Positions 55,201-64,000 of a DNA stretch of 64,000 bases are shown here, one piece after another. The translations under genes were made by a program, and so were the position numbers. The DNA comes from Marthasterias glacialis (Eukaryota > Echinodermata > Asteroidea > Forcipulatida > Asteriidae): assembly GCA_911728455.2 (NCBI GenBank), contig OU452229.1, positions 129,001 through 193,000 on the forward strand, read 5' to 3'. The notes under the pieces were generated by a model. The model had not been told where the DNA came from and ran no database searches. It was given only the letters and a program-made list of their open reading frames with translations. Position 1 is the stretch's first letter. Each line of letters opens with the position of its first letter.

Positions 55201-58200
55201 TCACAGAAATCTTCACTCTCTGTGTCACTCTCACTGCTCACTGTCACATCACCGCTTGTACCACTACTTCTGTCAATCACGCTTGTTTCCCTGAATGGGT
55301 CATGGGTAGAATCTGGATTGAGGTCCCCATCGATTATGCTGACGAATGGATGACTCTGATCTCGGTGGGCATCTAATAAGGTGGTTTAAAAATGGAAAAA
55401 CTGTCTAAGTACTCAAACAATCAACTTATATAATAGGTCCACCCTAGATTAGGTCCGATTCATTCCTCTTTACTATAATATGTACATGCTTCATTCAATT
55501 ACATATATACAAGTTTGTTGCTGAAGGGCAAATCAATTACTTTTTTTGCATTTTGAGTTTTCTTTCACTTTTTAAATTGTAAATTGGTTGTGAAATGATC
55601 CCAACTAGTCTTCCCAGGTTAAGAGCACTTATCATAGACCCACAGTACCACTACACGTTATCTGAATTTTGTTTTTACAAATTCCAACAGCGCCTAATGT
55701 CACAAAATGATTATATGAAGGGAAATATCTTGTCCCAATCCAAATGCGACTTTACCTCCATTTGGTCCGATGCTGCCATTTTCTCCATTCAGTTTTGTCT
55801 TGACTATGACAGTATTCACATTCTCGACTGGTCTCGTGTGGTTGGCCTGGGCAACGGTTGGTGAATTGTCCCCATTCAAGTCGTCTCGAGAATCTGTAGA
55901 AAAAATAACACAGAATGAACATAAGCGCCAAGGATGAACTGGACAGGAAAAAGAAAATCTACCAGATCATGATGAGCGCCTTGAAAACCTTCAGGCTGCC
56001 CATGGTCTGCCATGTTTAGAGTCAAATTGCATCTTAAGATATGGAGCCTGTCTCACCATGCACACATGGCTTACAATGAACACCACACAGTAACACACAG
56101 GGAATCTGAGTCCCAAAATGGCGTGAACAAGATTTATTATGGGTCATGACGCCAGGTGAACTGGGTCAAAATCCAAACAAAACAGAAATAATACCACACT
56201 GTGCCGTACACTCAACAACCAACTTTTTGGACTTTCTTACTGATGTTACAACTGATAATGTAGTTGACAACAGACATTGTATCACCAACCGATAATGTAT
56301 CACCAATTGACTGATGCTGGATCACCAACCGATAATGTATCACTACTTGATCGATGTTGGATCACCAACCGATAATGTATCACCAATTGACTGATGCTGG
56401 ATCACCAACCGATAATGTATCACTACTTGATCGATGTTGGATCACCAACCGATAATGTATCACCAATTGATCGATGCTGGATCACCAATCGATAATGTAT
56501 CACCAATTGACCGATGCTGGATCACCAACCGATAATGTATCACCAATTGATCAATGCTGTATCACCAACCGATAATGTATCACCAATTGATCGATGCTGT
56601 ATCACCAATCGATAATGTATCTTATTTCTATATATGTATCACCTGTCGACAGATATTGTAATCGGTTAGAAAATCTACTACCATAACCAGGAAGTTCAGT
56701 AGGTCATATTGGGTACAGTCATATGTTTGTTATTTTGGTGTTTTGTACAGCAGTGTTCTTCTATTTGGGTGTCCTTGTAACTCATACACCTTTACACGTC
56801 ATCCAACGTGAAGTAGTTTTATAAAAATAAAACAAGTTCGAAGAGTTGTATCCTACCTGAGACAAGGTCTCCATTGATTGGTCCGTTCTTATGTTGGGGA
56901 ACGGCTTTAGGGGTACACCCTTCAAAGAATCTCCACTTCTCCTCCTCAGGGACTTCTAGTGGCTCGTTGACCACCTCGAAGAATGGACCCATAGCCTTTA
57001 AGAAGGCACTGACGTCTTCAGTCATGGGCATCGTCTCAATGATCTTCAGATGAGGAATGCAAACAACAAACAAGTCAAATCACTTATCTCAGAATAAGTA
57101 AAAAGGGTCTACCCAAGAAGGTTTAGAGTAGCAGCCTGGTTAAATATCTTTAAATAAAAAATAAAGATGTAGCGTTGGTGACGATAAGATCTAGTCCAAT
57201 AATTATCTCCATTAACTCTTTCACTACGGAATAAAAATACAGCTGTGACGGAATTTTTTAATGGTTTGTTTATTTCAAGCCGCTGGCAGCAGCTCTCCGG
57301 CGTATGAAGTAATTCACTGAGCCGCTGTGAGCGGTGCGCCGTAGTGAGAAGGTCTTCAGAAGTGTCCTAGAAATATCTCTTTTCATAAAAACGTTTCATA
57401 ACGTGTACAGGCCTGAGACTTCACTCTGTTATGGGCAAGGCACTTTTTCCAAGTATACAGGTATAGGAGAACCTCTACTGGAAACTTTTCAAAGGGCACC
57501 AAGGCAATGACCAGGGGCAAGGAGGCAATTACCTCAGTTGCCTCTGTGAAGTATCAGGCCTGCCTGCACTTTGATGATATTCATCAAATTAATTAACACC
57601 CATTAAGCTCGCTTATCATTTTTATCCTTAAACACAGATGTGTGATAAGCCCTGTACACTCAGATCTTGAAGAGGTTAGTAGATTCAAAGTCTAATACAG
57701 AAACACTGTTTTGTGAGTGTGAACAAAAATAATAAAACCCAAACAAACAAACAAACAAACAAACAGGCAAACAACCCCCACCACCACCACACAAGTCTTG
57801 GTTGAAGTCTAGCAATGGGAGACTTTTAAGACATTAGCGGGTGCCCCAGTAAGCAGTCCTTTTATGAGAACAATAGAAAAGAACCGCTTACTGGGGTACC
57901 CGCTAACATCTCAAAATGACTGAAATGAATTACATGGTAACAATACTCAACACATACACTGATCATGCATGTAACTCAATCATCAAGTGATTCACAAAAC
58001 AGTCACATTTCTAGACAAGCAGAAAATTCCTTCATCAATCAACAAAACTTTCTTGAAACGGGCAAGAATTCCCTTTTTCTTCGCACACTTTAGAAAAGCG
58101 GGTTCTTGATGTGTTAAACATAATAAGGAAATGCAAATAATACACTCTAGCAACCATGTTTTTGCAAAAGAAGAGAAAGAACTTCAGAGCACACAAACAA

Positions 58201-61200
58201 CTTTGCGCTCTTTTTTTTCTTTCACTTTTCCGTGGCACCAAAAAGGAAAAAAGGAGGAAATAAGCAGATTTAAAAGCACTTAAAATTCTGCAACTCCCCC
58301 CCCCCCAAAGAAAAAACATAAATAAATAAAAAACTAAAAACAAGATGTCATCTTATTTTGCTGAGACATTTTCTCTAGAATGGTTGTGGGTTTGAATGCC
58401 AACTGAAATGCTTTCAGATTTGTAACTGAAGGACTCTGAAAACACTGAGTATACAGTGCACATGGGGTAAAACCAAGTCATGATATTGCAAAACCAGCCC
58501 AATAACTTGCAGTTCTTTTGATTAACTAGGGGCTTCAAACTAATATTTTTTACTTTTGAACGGTGTTTTTTTCTGTGAGCATTTAAAGGAATAAAGAATT
58601 AGTAAAATAATTATGTACACTCACATGCTGCATGTTGCCTTGATCACCTTCCTTGTTTTTCACCATGGCCTACAACATGATCACAGTGATACAAGAAAAC
58701 CACAGGCATATCACTATCTGCTAGTACTAGAGTGGTCAGGCAAATAAATGTGCACAAATTCAGGCTTCAGACTCCAACTAACACAATGAGTTAAAGATCA
58801 GGGACTGCCTTGGTACATTTTAAAAGAGGTTTATCAAAATTTCAAATAGAAATTTTCTTTGAAGTGTTTGTATTTAGCTGTACATGATCTCATATACATG
58901 TAATGATCAAGGGCTTGATTTCACAAAGCACTAAGATTCATCTTAAGATGAGTTGTCGATATTACCATAGTGATTTGCATTGTGACATCACACTTTGCTT
59001 AGCAAGGAAAATTGATACACAGTTAAGATCAATCTTAGTAATTTGTGAAACTGAGACCAAACATTTTGTTCTTGCATAGAGCAAGGACCAGACGTCCTTG
59101 CTCTATGGTTCTTGTAAGGACAAGGCAGTTTTTTCATAGTAAACAGCACCTCAATTTGGGAAAGGTAAATTTGTACTGGACCATTAAAAGAGCCACTTAG
59201 GCAATTGACTCTATTGCCTCCATGAAGTATCAGGCCTATAAGTTATCAATCTCCTTATGACAAACTTTTAGACTGAGTTCCATCATTTAGAAAACAAAAT
59301 GGAAACAAATTCCAGGTTGGAATATGAAAAGCATCAAGTTTCTTAGCCACACACAGAAAACTATCACAAAATGAAAGTTTTTTAATGACCCAACTTTAAT
59401 CTAGGAGGTCGTATGTTGTGAAATGGAATTAGTTTGCAACAGAGGGTTGAGCTTACCATTGGCATAAGTACCCAATCTTGATTCAAAGACAATAATCATT
59501 TGTTAAACTGCAAAACCTAATGATGGACCAGCAAATTGTGATTCCTAAACATTAAAGCCCCAGCTCAACATTGGTAAACTGACTGTAAATGCTTCCACTC
59601 TTTGCACAAATCAAGATATTTGTAATAAAACCAACCTGTGAAAATATCAGCTCATTCCATTCTTTCATTTGCATTCAGCATTTTTTTACGCATTCCTACA
59701 GGCAGAGTTTTCACTGAGACAAAAACTAATTTTGGATCTTATTGCAGTTATTTAAAAATGATAACACTTCAAGCAGAAATATTTCAAAAAAAGTTTTTTA
59801 CCATCATTATCTTTGTACAGTGTAAGGTATATATGTAAATCTGTGAACATTTATGTTTTTCTTCTTACCAATGTTGAGCTGGGGCTTTAAAATGAAACTT
59901 CTCCACAAAAACAACCCATGAGTACAAAAGAACAAAACACTGAACCAATATACAATGTGCAGTACAACAACATCCACCAATGTATAAATAATGAGAGTTT
60001 GAATAAAATGTACAGTGTACTGTTAAAATATTCCATTCTTGGAAGTTGGATAAGACTTACAGTCTGACACGTTGCATACACACACAAAGCTGAAGTCAAA
60101 TAATGGATAGGCTTATGTATGAAAGCAAAGAGCAAAACAATCAAACAATGATTGTACAGTGTACCTTCTTTTGACTCCAGTGAGGGCGCTGTTGGATATA
60201 GTGACATCATTTTATGTAAGGGCTCTGTGGGACCAGTGCAATTTCTAAAACATTTCTTTTCATTCTGGGATGAATTCCACTTACCTTGAGAAGATCCTCA
60301 ACATAGCAGTTCATGGCTTCATCTTTGGACATACCACCAAGACGGGACCAAGCATCCCTGATCAAAAAATTACATATATCTACAGTTCAATTCAATGACA
60401 CTAATTTATGATGTCACTATTTTGATTGTGGCAATCAAAATAAGCAACGGTAATTTGTGGGGTCTTCAAGTACTATTTTCTCCACTTTTACGGTCTTTCA
60501 GACTGAAATATTCCTCTGAAGGATTGGTACTAGTATAAACTTTACATGTAATTGTTACTATTAGCAAGTTTTTACATGTAGATTGAAACTAATCAACATT
60601 TTCCAATCTAAACCTGTACTTTGTTTTTAAGGCTGGGGCTGAATTGACAGATACGGCTACAGTTCTGGCTGGATCACCACGTCAACATGCTCGGAAGCAA
60701 AGGTTGCCTTTAGCAACAGCCATAGCCACAGCCGCCAATTTGAACGTGACCTTAGCTACATGTTCCCTCATTTTTCTAAAAGATAGCCTTACCATTTTGC
60801 TCGTTTGATTGCCTCCCAGAATGCTGGCTTAGGTTCAGAGCAAGGACCTACTGTGGCCTGTTTGTATAAACCATAGAATCGCTTCTTCATTTCATATGAC
60901 GGTTGAAAAGGCCCTGCAAGAGAAATATGCAATAAAAATGTTTTTTTTAAATGATAGGATGTTGGGTACCAGGTAAGCATTAAGCTTCAAATTAAAATAA
61001 AGTTGATCACTCAGGAACAGTGCACTACAGCTTATCTCGTACCTTCACAAACTCGTACCTTTAGTCATCTCATAGGCCTACATGTACAATGAACCTTCGT
61101 AAGCGCAGAATAGGGCGCCATAATCGCAGAAATCTGCAGTAAGTCATTGTGGTAAGTCAAAGCACTGTACAGCGTGTATGGGCAACAGTAACCATCATGG

Positions 61201-62033
61201 CTCCGATGATGTTTGAATGTGTGTCAGTATCAGCTCAGAGATTTTTAATAAAACTCCTCCAAAGGAAGTCATTGCATCACGAATCTAATGACATGTACTC
61301 CTGACTCTCGGGCAATGACCAAGCGATCATCGAGGAGAAATTTTCAACAAAAAGTTGATCTCACATTGTGACATATTGCAATGTTATGGGTCAGAGGATT
61401 CAAAGGGCCAAGAACTGAGAAGCGGAGGTAGTCCAGCGTGTCTGCCCTATTTAAATAAGGGGCTAAACCTGAGTGTGTGTGGACCAATACAGCAAGTACA
61501 AAGTTATACACTAGTGTAGGCCTGGTACATACATGTAGTACAGCGTGACTCACTACAGCATGCACCAACCAAGGACCCAGCTCAGGACTGAATAGTGAAA
61601 TATCATATTTGAAGTTTTACTTTAAACTTAATGTCATGTGACTGTGAGGGATCCGAAGGCAAGGCCATTTTAGTGGGTTTGCTATGGAGGTAGAATTGGA
61701 AAATCTTAAAGTCTATCACAAACTTTTGAAGGAGCACCAATTCCCAAGGCCATGTGTGGCCTCCGTGTATAAACACCAGGCCTGGCCTGATGATCTGATC
61801 AGAGCTGTTTGTTGACCTTTCCGTATTAAGATTGTGTCCGGAATATGGGCACAATTTTACGATGACTTCGTATCATTATCAACCTATACTTTATTTTAAA
61901 CATGAGAAAATGCTACCGATGTAATAACTTAAAAATGAAGTATTTTAATTATGTATAAGAAAATCCTACCATCTTTGGGCATGCACTGGACGACTTTTAC
62001 TGCCGCGATAAATTTCTCTGACGCCGTCGCCAT
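52095..62033 (-). CDS. ACBD5: ACBD5, peroxisomal acyl-CoA-binding membrane protein and ER tether
   Basis: Nine confident exons give about 500 residues, ATG to TAA, all phases consistent. In the family, ACBD5 binds very-long-chain acyl-CoA at the cytosolic face of peroxisomes and tethers them to the ER by binding VAPB through a FFAT-like motif. Visible here: ACB domain about 5-95 with the ligand residues of FYGLYKQATVGPC, AIKRAKWDAW and CYVE; acidic FFAT-like ESDTESEDFCDSMDQ (242-256); Gly/Arg-rich linker; amphipathic helix SIALKRLQSDMSSVLVRLNT (about 403-422); membrane anchor about 473-491; basic tip RRRHRYLRR. Human ACBD5 is about 490-534 residues with the same order. Tail-to-tail with BAZ2. 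Confidence 0.96.
52551..52768 (-). CDS. ACBD5: ACBD5 exon 8 (Gly/Arg linker and amphipathic helix)
   Basis: Acceptor CTTAG; donor GTGGGT. A Gly/Ser/Arg-rich part (GGQGGASGGRDPTNRRGRSS) is followed by EQISIALKRLQSDMSSVLVR and LNTLEALALSQAQQ. The helix is the counterpart of human NEQIALVLMRLQEDMQNVLQ. Confidence 0.95.
53213..53519 (-). CDS. ACBD5: ACBD5 exon 7 (unstructured linker)
   Basis: Acceptor TTTCAG after a T run; donor GTAAAT. It encodes IPQLLNASAIDEPLQAIREE and ends in a Gly/Gln/Arg repeat-like region (GGKGQGGRGQGSSQGDQRGS). The human protein also has a Gly/Arg-rich region before its last helix. Confidence 0.9.
53520..55172 (-). other. ACBD5 intron 6
   Basis: AT-rich. It includes a segment near 53920-53975 (ATCAACTTTTGATATGAAGA) that recurs at 63349-63410 and is probably an interspersed repeat. 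No exon is seen. Confidence 0.55.
55173..55372 (-). CDS. ACBD5: ACBD5 exon 6 (FFAT-like motif)
   Basis: Acceptor TATTAG; donor GTGAGA. It encodes DAHRDQSHPFVSIIDGDLNP onward and ends SSESDTESEDFCDSMDQPD. The acidic flank and EDFCDSMDQ core match the human ACBD5 FFAT-like motif (EVYCDSMEQF), which binds the MSP domain of VAPB. Confidence 0.95.
55191..55232 (-). other. ACBD5: FFAT-like VAP-binding motif
   Basis: Residues 242-255 of the predicted protein: acidic/Ser flank ESDTESE, then DFCDSMD. The aromatic at core position 2 and Asp at position 4 are present. Ser in the flank and core could be phosphorylated, as in other FFAT motifs. Confidence 0.85.
55756..55893 (-). CDS. ACBD5: ACBD5 exon 5 (linker)
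   Basis: Acceptor CTACAG; donor GTAAAG. It encodes DSRDDLNGDNSPTVAQAN onward to VKTKLNGENGSIGPNG. Asn/Gly-rich and probably disordered. The phases join cleanly to the flanking exons. Confidence 0.85.
56281..56622. repeat. 40-bp tandem repeat, about 8.5 copies, with 80-bp dimer order
   Basis: The unit is ATCACCAACCGATAATGTAT, then CACCAATTGACTGATGCTGG. Units 1 and 3 share one variant and units 2 and 4 another (CACTACTTGATCGATGTTGG), so the left half is a dimer repeat. It lies in ACBD5 intron 4. Confidence 0.93.
56857..57043 (-). CDS. ACBD5: ACBD5 exon 4 (end of ACB domain)
   Basis: Acceptor TGAAG; donor GTAGGA. It encodes IIETMPMTEDVSAFLKAMGP, then FFEVVNEPLEVPEEEKWRFF. It aligns with human KIIETMPMTEKVEELLRVIG PFYEIV. 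Confidence 0.96.
57416..57562 (-). repeat. Interspersed repeat shared with BAZ2 intron
   Basis: On the minus strand it reads ACTTCACAGAGGCAACTGAG, then CCCTGGTCATTGCCTTGGTG. The same order occurs on the plus strand at 2832-2990. A related piece is at 59160-59245. Confidence 0.75.
57736..57764. repeat. (AAAC)n microsatellite
   Basis: Repeated AAAC units on the plus strand in ACBD5 intron 3. Confidence 0.85.
57822..57922. repeat. Foldback element, about 100-nt hairpin
   Basis: Arms TTAGCGGGTGCCCCAGTAAG (57834 on) and CTTACTGGGGTACCCGCTAA (ending 57906) pair with few mismatches. Weaker pairing extends outward to about 42 nt per arm, leaving a loop of about 25 nt. It is either a small foldback transposon or a structured RNA. 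Confidence 0.75.
58625..58669 (-). CDS. ACBD5: Possible 45-nt cassette exon in ACBD5
   Basis: On the gene strand, TTGTAG precedes GCC and GTGAGT follows CAT. The 15 codons AMVKNKEGDQGNMQH are open and phase 0 at both sides, so it could be included between exons 3 and 4. It would add residues within the last ACB helix, which argues against constant use. Weak polypyrimidine tract. Confidence 0.3.
58909..59058. mobile_element. Palindromic MITE, copy 2
   Basis: Starts CTTGATTTCACAAAGCACTA and ends AATCTTAGTAATTTGTGAAA, imperfect inverted ends. About 85% similar by eye to 15972-16115. It lies in ACBD5 intron 3. Confidence 0.7.
59075..59107. repeat. 14-bp inverted repeat hairpin
   Basis: CATAGAGCAAGGAC and GTCCTTGCTCTATG flank a 5-nt spacer, directly beside the palindromic MITE. 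Confidence 0.8.
60285..60357 (-). CDS. ACBD5: ACBD5 exon 3 (ACB domain)
   Basis: Acceptor ATCAG; donor GTAAGT. It encodes WDAWSRLGGMSKDEAMNCY, then VEDLLK, the third and fourth helices of the ACB fold. The Tyr (CYVE) is the conserved CoA-contact residue. Confidence 0.95.
60793..60913 (-). CDS. ACBD5: ACBD5 exon 2 (ACB domain)
   Basis: Acceptor TTGCAG; donor TG|GTAAGG. It encodes GPFQPSYEMKKRFYGLYKQA, then TVGPCSEPKPAFWEAIKRAK. YKQATVG is the ACBP signature, and the Tyr and Lys contact the acyl-CoA headgroup. Confidence 0.97.
61970..62033 (-). CDS. ACBD5: ACBD5 exon 1 (start codon)
   Basis: The ATG lies in AAAAATGGCGACG. It encodes MATASEKFIAAVKVVQCMPK and DG; donor GTAGGA. It aligns with human RFEAAVKVIQSLPKNG. 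No upstream in-frame ATG joins this frame. Confidence 0.95.
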
Positions 62034-62110
62034 TTTTACTTTTCAGTTTCTTGCACTAATCTAGAATGACCTTTGACCGTGACATAAACTTGCACTAGTC
62101 GTTGTCTGGT
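62034..62110 (-). promoter_or_regulatory. ACBD5: ACBD5 5' UTR/proximal promoter with DR1 element
   Basis: TGACCTTTGACCG at 62067-62079 reads CGGTCAAAGGTCA on the gene strand: two AGGTCA-type half sites with one-base spacing. This is the DR1 site of HNF4, COUP-TF, RXR and PPAR:RXR. No TATA box is seen. The start region AAAATGGCGAC also resembles a YY1 initiator-type site. Confidence 0.55.
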
Positions 62111-62296
62111 TGTGTTGAATGAATGTGAATCCGAGCAAGTTGCGTTTCTAAAGCTTCCTTTTGTCGATAAAGCGGGGACGAAAGGCTCCATGGCTAAAGT
62201 TACACATTGATCGATTTTCAGTGCAATGGTTTTTTGAAAACAGTTATGGCTCTGGGAGTAGTTGTGTAGTTTAAACCCTCATACTTTTCATAGGCC

Positions 62297-62453
<157 letters not shown>

Positions 62454-64000
62454 TGGAAAACCACCGTCCCAACCTATTTCAGGAATGAGATATCGAATTA
62501 CCGTTCAGATTTAGGATGCTCAAGGCATCCAAGGTATACATAAAGAAAACAAAATAGTATGTCAAATAACGCAATTCAGATCAAGTAAGTGGCGCTGTTG
62601 GTTTATATTTGTCTTTTCCTGTGTGCATCGACGGAGGGCTCCGGCCCCGTAGTGTTTATTTGGATTATAGCCGTCCCGACTTATGCGAGTTTGGTGGTAG
62701 TGCGCCCTCTGTCACAAGGCGTTATCAGAATAAATAACTTCTGCCAAATCGACTTGATTAGATCAATATATCAGCCATTACGAAGTGCTGAAGGTCACAT
62801 TGATCCATTTACCATAGATGCACTGATCACCCAGGTATGATTTTTTTTTTTACATACGCCTGTAACACTAAGACCAATTTAATAAAGTTTAAGCAGATTC
62901 GCTCGTTCTTAGTATGTGCTGGGATGAGTTCTCTCGGCCCCACCAATAGGGTCGAGCGACTCAAACAGAGTGTCTTCGCTTAGAATCATAACAAAATATT
63001 AACGGGCAACAGTAACAACAATGTAAACTTACCCCTAGTAAAGGCGTTTTAGATGTTACCTGCTGCTAAGCAACACTATTAGCACACTTTGTACCTAACA
63101 CAGCGAATTTATGATTTGGGCCAAGGACGAATATTCGCAGAAAATGATTGTTTCAAACACTAGTGCACCCACATTGTAAGCAACTCATAACACCAACATA
63201 AGCTGTTATCTAGCTACACACAATAGACCGTGTTAAATATCTACATGATTAAAAAAAGACCAACAATCCCAAGACTTCCCGCAGGCACAGTTTCTACAAA
63301 GCTCAATGGAAGAAAACATCAAATCTTGAGATTGCAGCGCACGATCTTTATCAACTTTTGATATGAAGAAATGGGGGCCACATCTTAAAACTTGTTCAGA
63401 AACACTGTGCTTTTTACAATTCTAGCTCTTATACAAAATGTATAATTTCTCATAAAGTGACCAGTGTGACATCTTGTGTGTCAGGAAAGTATTTCCTGCA
63501 TGCAATGCACAAAGTCACTCTTTTCTGTGACTTTGTTTGCTCACAGTCAGTAAACAACCATGATACAACTAGGGAGAAATATAAATCAGTTTTCAATGAA
63601 CAATATTAAAGCAGTATCGTGTCTAAATCAAGATTTTTGAAAACAATAATCTTGCCTTTAACTTATACGTTTTGTGTGTCTGCTTAACACAGTCTGGTGC
63701 TAGATAATACCCCACAGCAACTATTCACTTCTAGTAGACATGTGACAGAGTCCAGTAATAACAACATACACATTTAACTCTTATTATTCATAAACGAAGA
63801 AACATTTTATTCTTTATATTATAAAATATTTACAATTTTTACAAAACTGTTCAAAGTGACAGTTACTTGAGAAAGCACCAAGAAATTTTAACAACAAGGC
63901 AAGTTTTACACTTTTACAAAGCGAACCACTTTTACACCGAGTAGAAATAAATTCTAACAAAACGACAATGAGTTTGAAAGTTGAAATTAAACTAAATGGA
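62454..64000. other. Upstream intergenic, no gene supported
   Basis: AT-rich with scattered repeats (one at 63349-63410 matches 53920-53975). A plus-strand open stretch ending at a good donor (CAG|GTATGA, 62840) has no ATG in frame and no recognised domain. Confidence 0.55.

Noticed and set aside
54843-55376. 177-codon plus-strand frame
   Set aside because: Antisense shadow of the FFAT exon of ACBD5; the minus strand has correct splice sites and homology.
62589-62846. Possible first exon of a head-to-head gene, open frame ending at CAG|GTATGA
   Set aside because: No in-frame ATG, no recognised domain, and part of it (GTGCGCCCTCTGTC) resembles dispersed repeats. RNA evidence would be needed.

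Overview
The window is animal nuclear DNA. It has long AT-rich introns, GT-AG splice signals, many short interspersed repeats and two large intron-containing genes. I infer an invertebrate deuterostome, most likely an echinoderm such as a sea star. The reasons are a single pre-duplication BAZ2-type gene, short tRNA-derived SINEs and palindromic MITEs of the kind I associate with echinoderm genomes, and the protein divergence. No species can be named from the sequence alone.

Positions 1944-42017 (+) hold 31 consecutive coding exons of a BAZ2 (BAZ2A/BAZ2B, TIP5) orthologue, the large regulatory subunit of ISWI remodellers. They encode about 2217 residues. The N terminus lies off the left edge, and the stop codon is TAG at 42015-42017. 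Domain order is: AT-hook, Ser/acidic region, His run, coiled coil, acidic run, MBD/TAM, AT-hook, long charged helix built from micro-exons, DDT, WHIM, a 1.4 kb low-complexity exon with corepressor- and SUMO-type motifs, a first PHD finger, a second PHD finger, a (GHHS)4 linker and a bromodomain. The second PHD finger is not present in vertebrate BAZ2 proteins as I know them. All exon phases join without a frame break.

Positions 42018-52094 are the convergent intergenic segment. It contains the probable BAZ2 3' UTR, a MITE, a 66-bp x ~14 minisatellite that keeps one frame open, a 59-bp triplicate, a decayed non-LTR retrotransposon 3' end carrying an internal inverted copy of itself, a SINE and the probable ACBD5 3' UTR.

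Positions 52095-62033 (-) hold a complete ACBD5 orthologue in nine confident coding exons (about 500 residues). It has an N-terminal acyl-CoA-binding domain, an acidic-flanked FFAT-like motif, an amphipathic helix, and a C-terminal tail anchor with a basic tip. This is the layout of the peroxisome-ER tether. A further 45-nt in-frame cassette is possible at 58625-58669. A near-perfect DR1 nuclear-receptor element lies about 34 bp upstream of its start codon. A (CAA)n tract lies 260-420 bp upstream, and the rest of the right edge holds no gene I can support.

The two genes act in different compartments (chromatin; the peroxisome/ER contact) and share only a tail-to-tail arrangement and the same repeat families in their introns. 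I do not see a defence system, an operon or a novel enzyme cassette. The most unusual structures are the 11-residue micro-exon ladder, the tandem PHD, the in-frame minisatellite and the terminal-inverted-repeat tRNA-like element.
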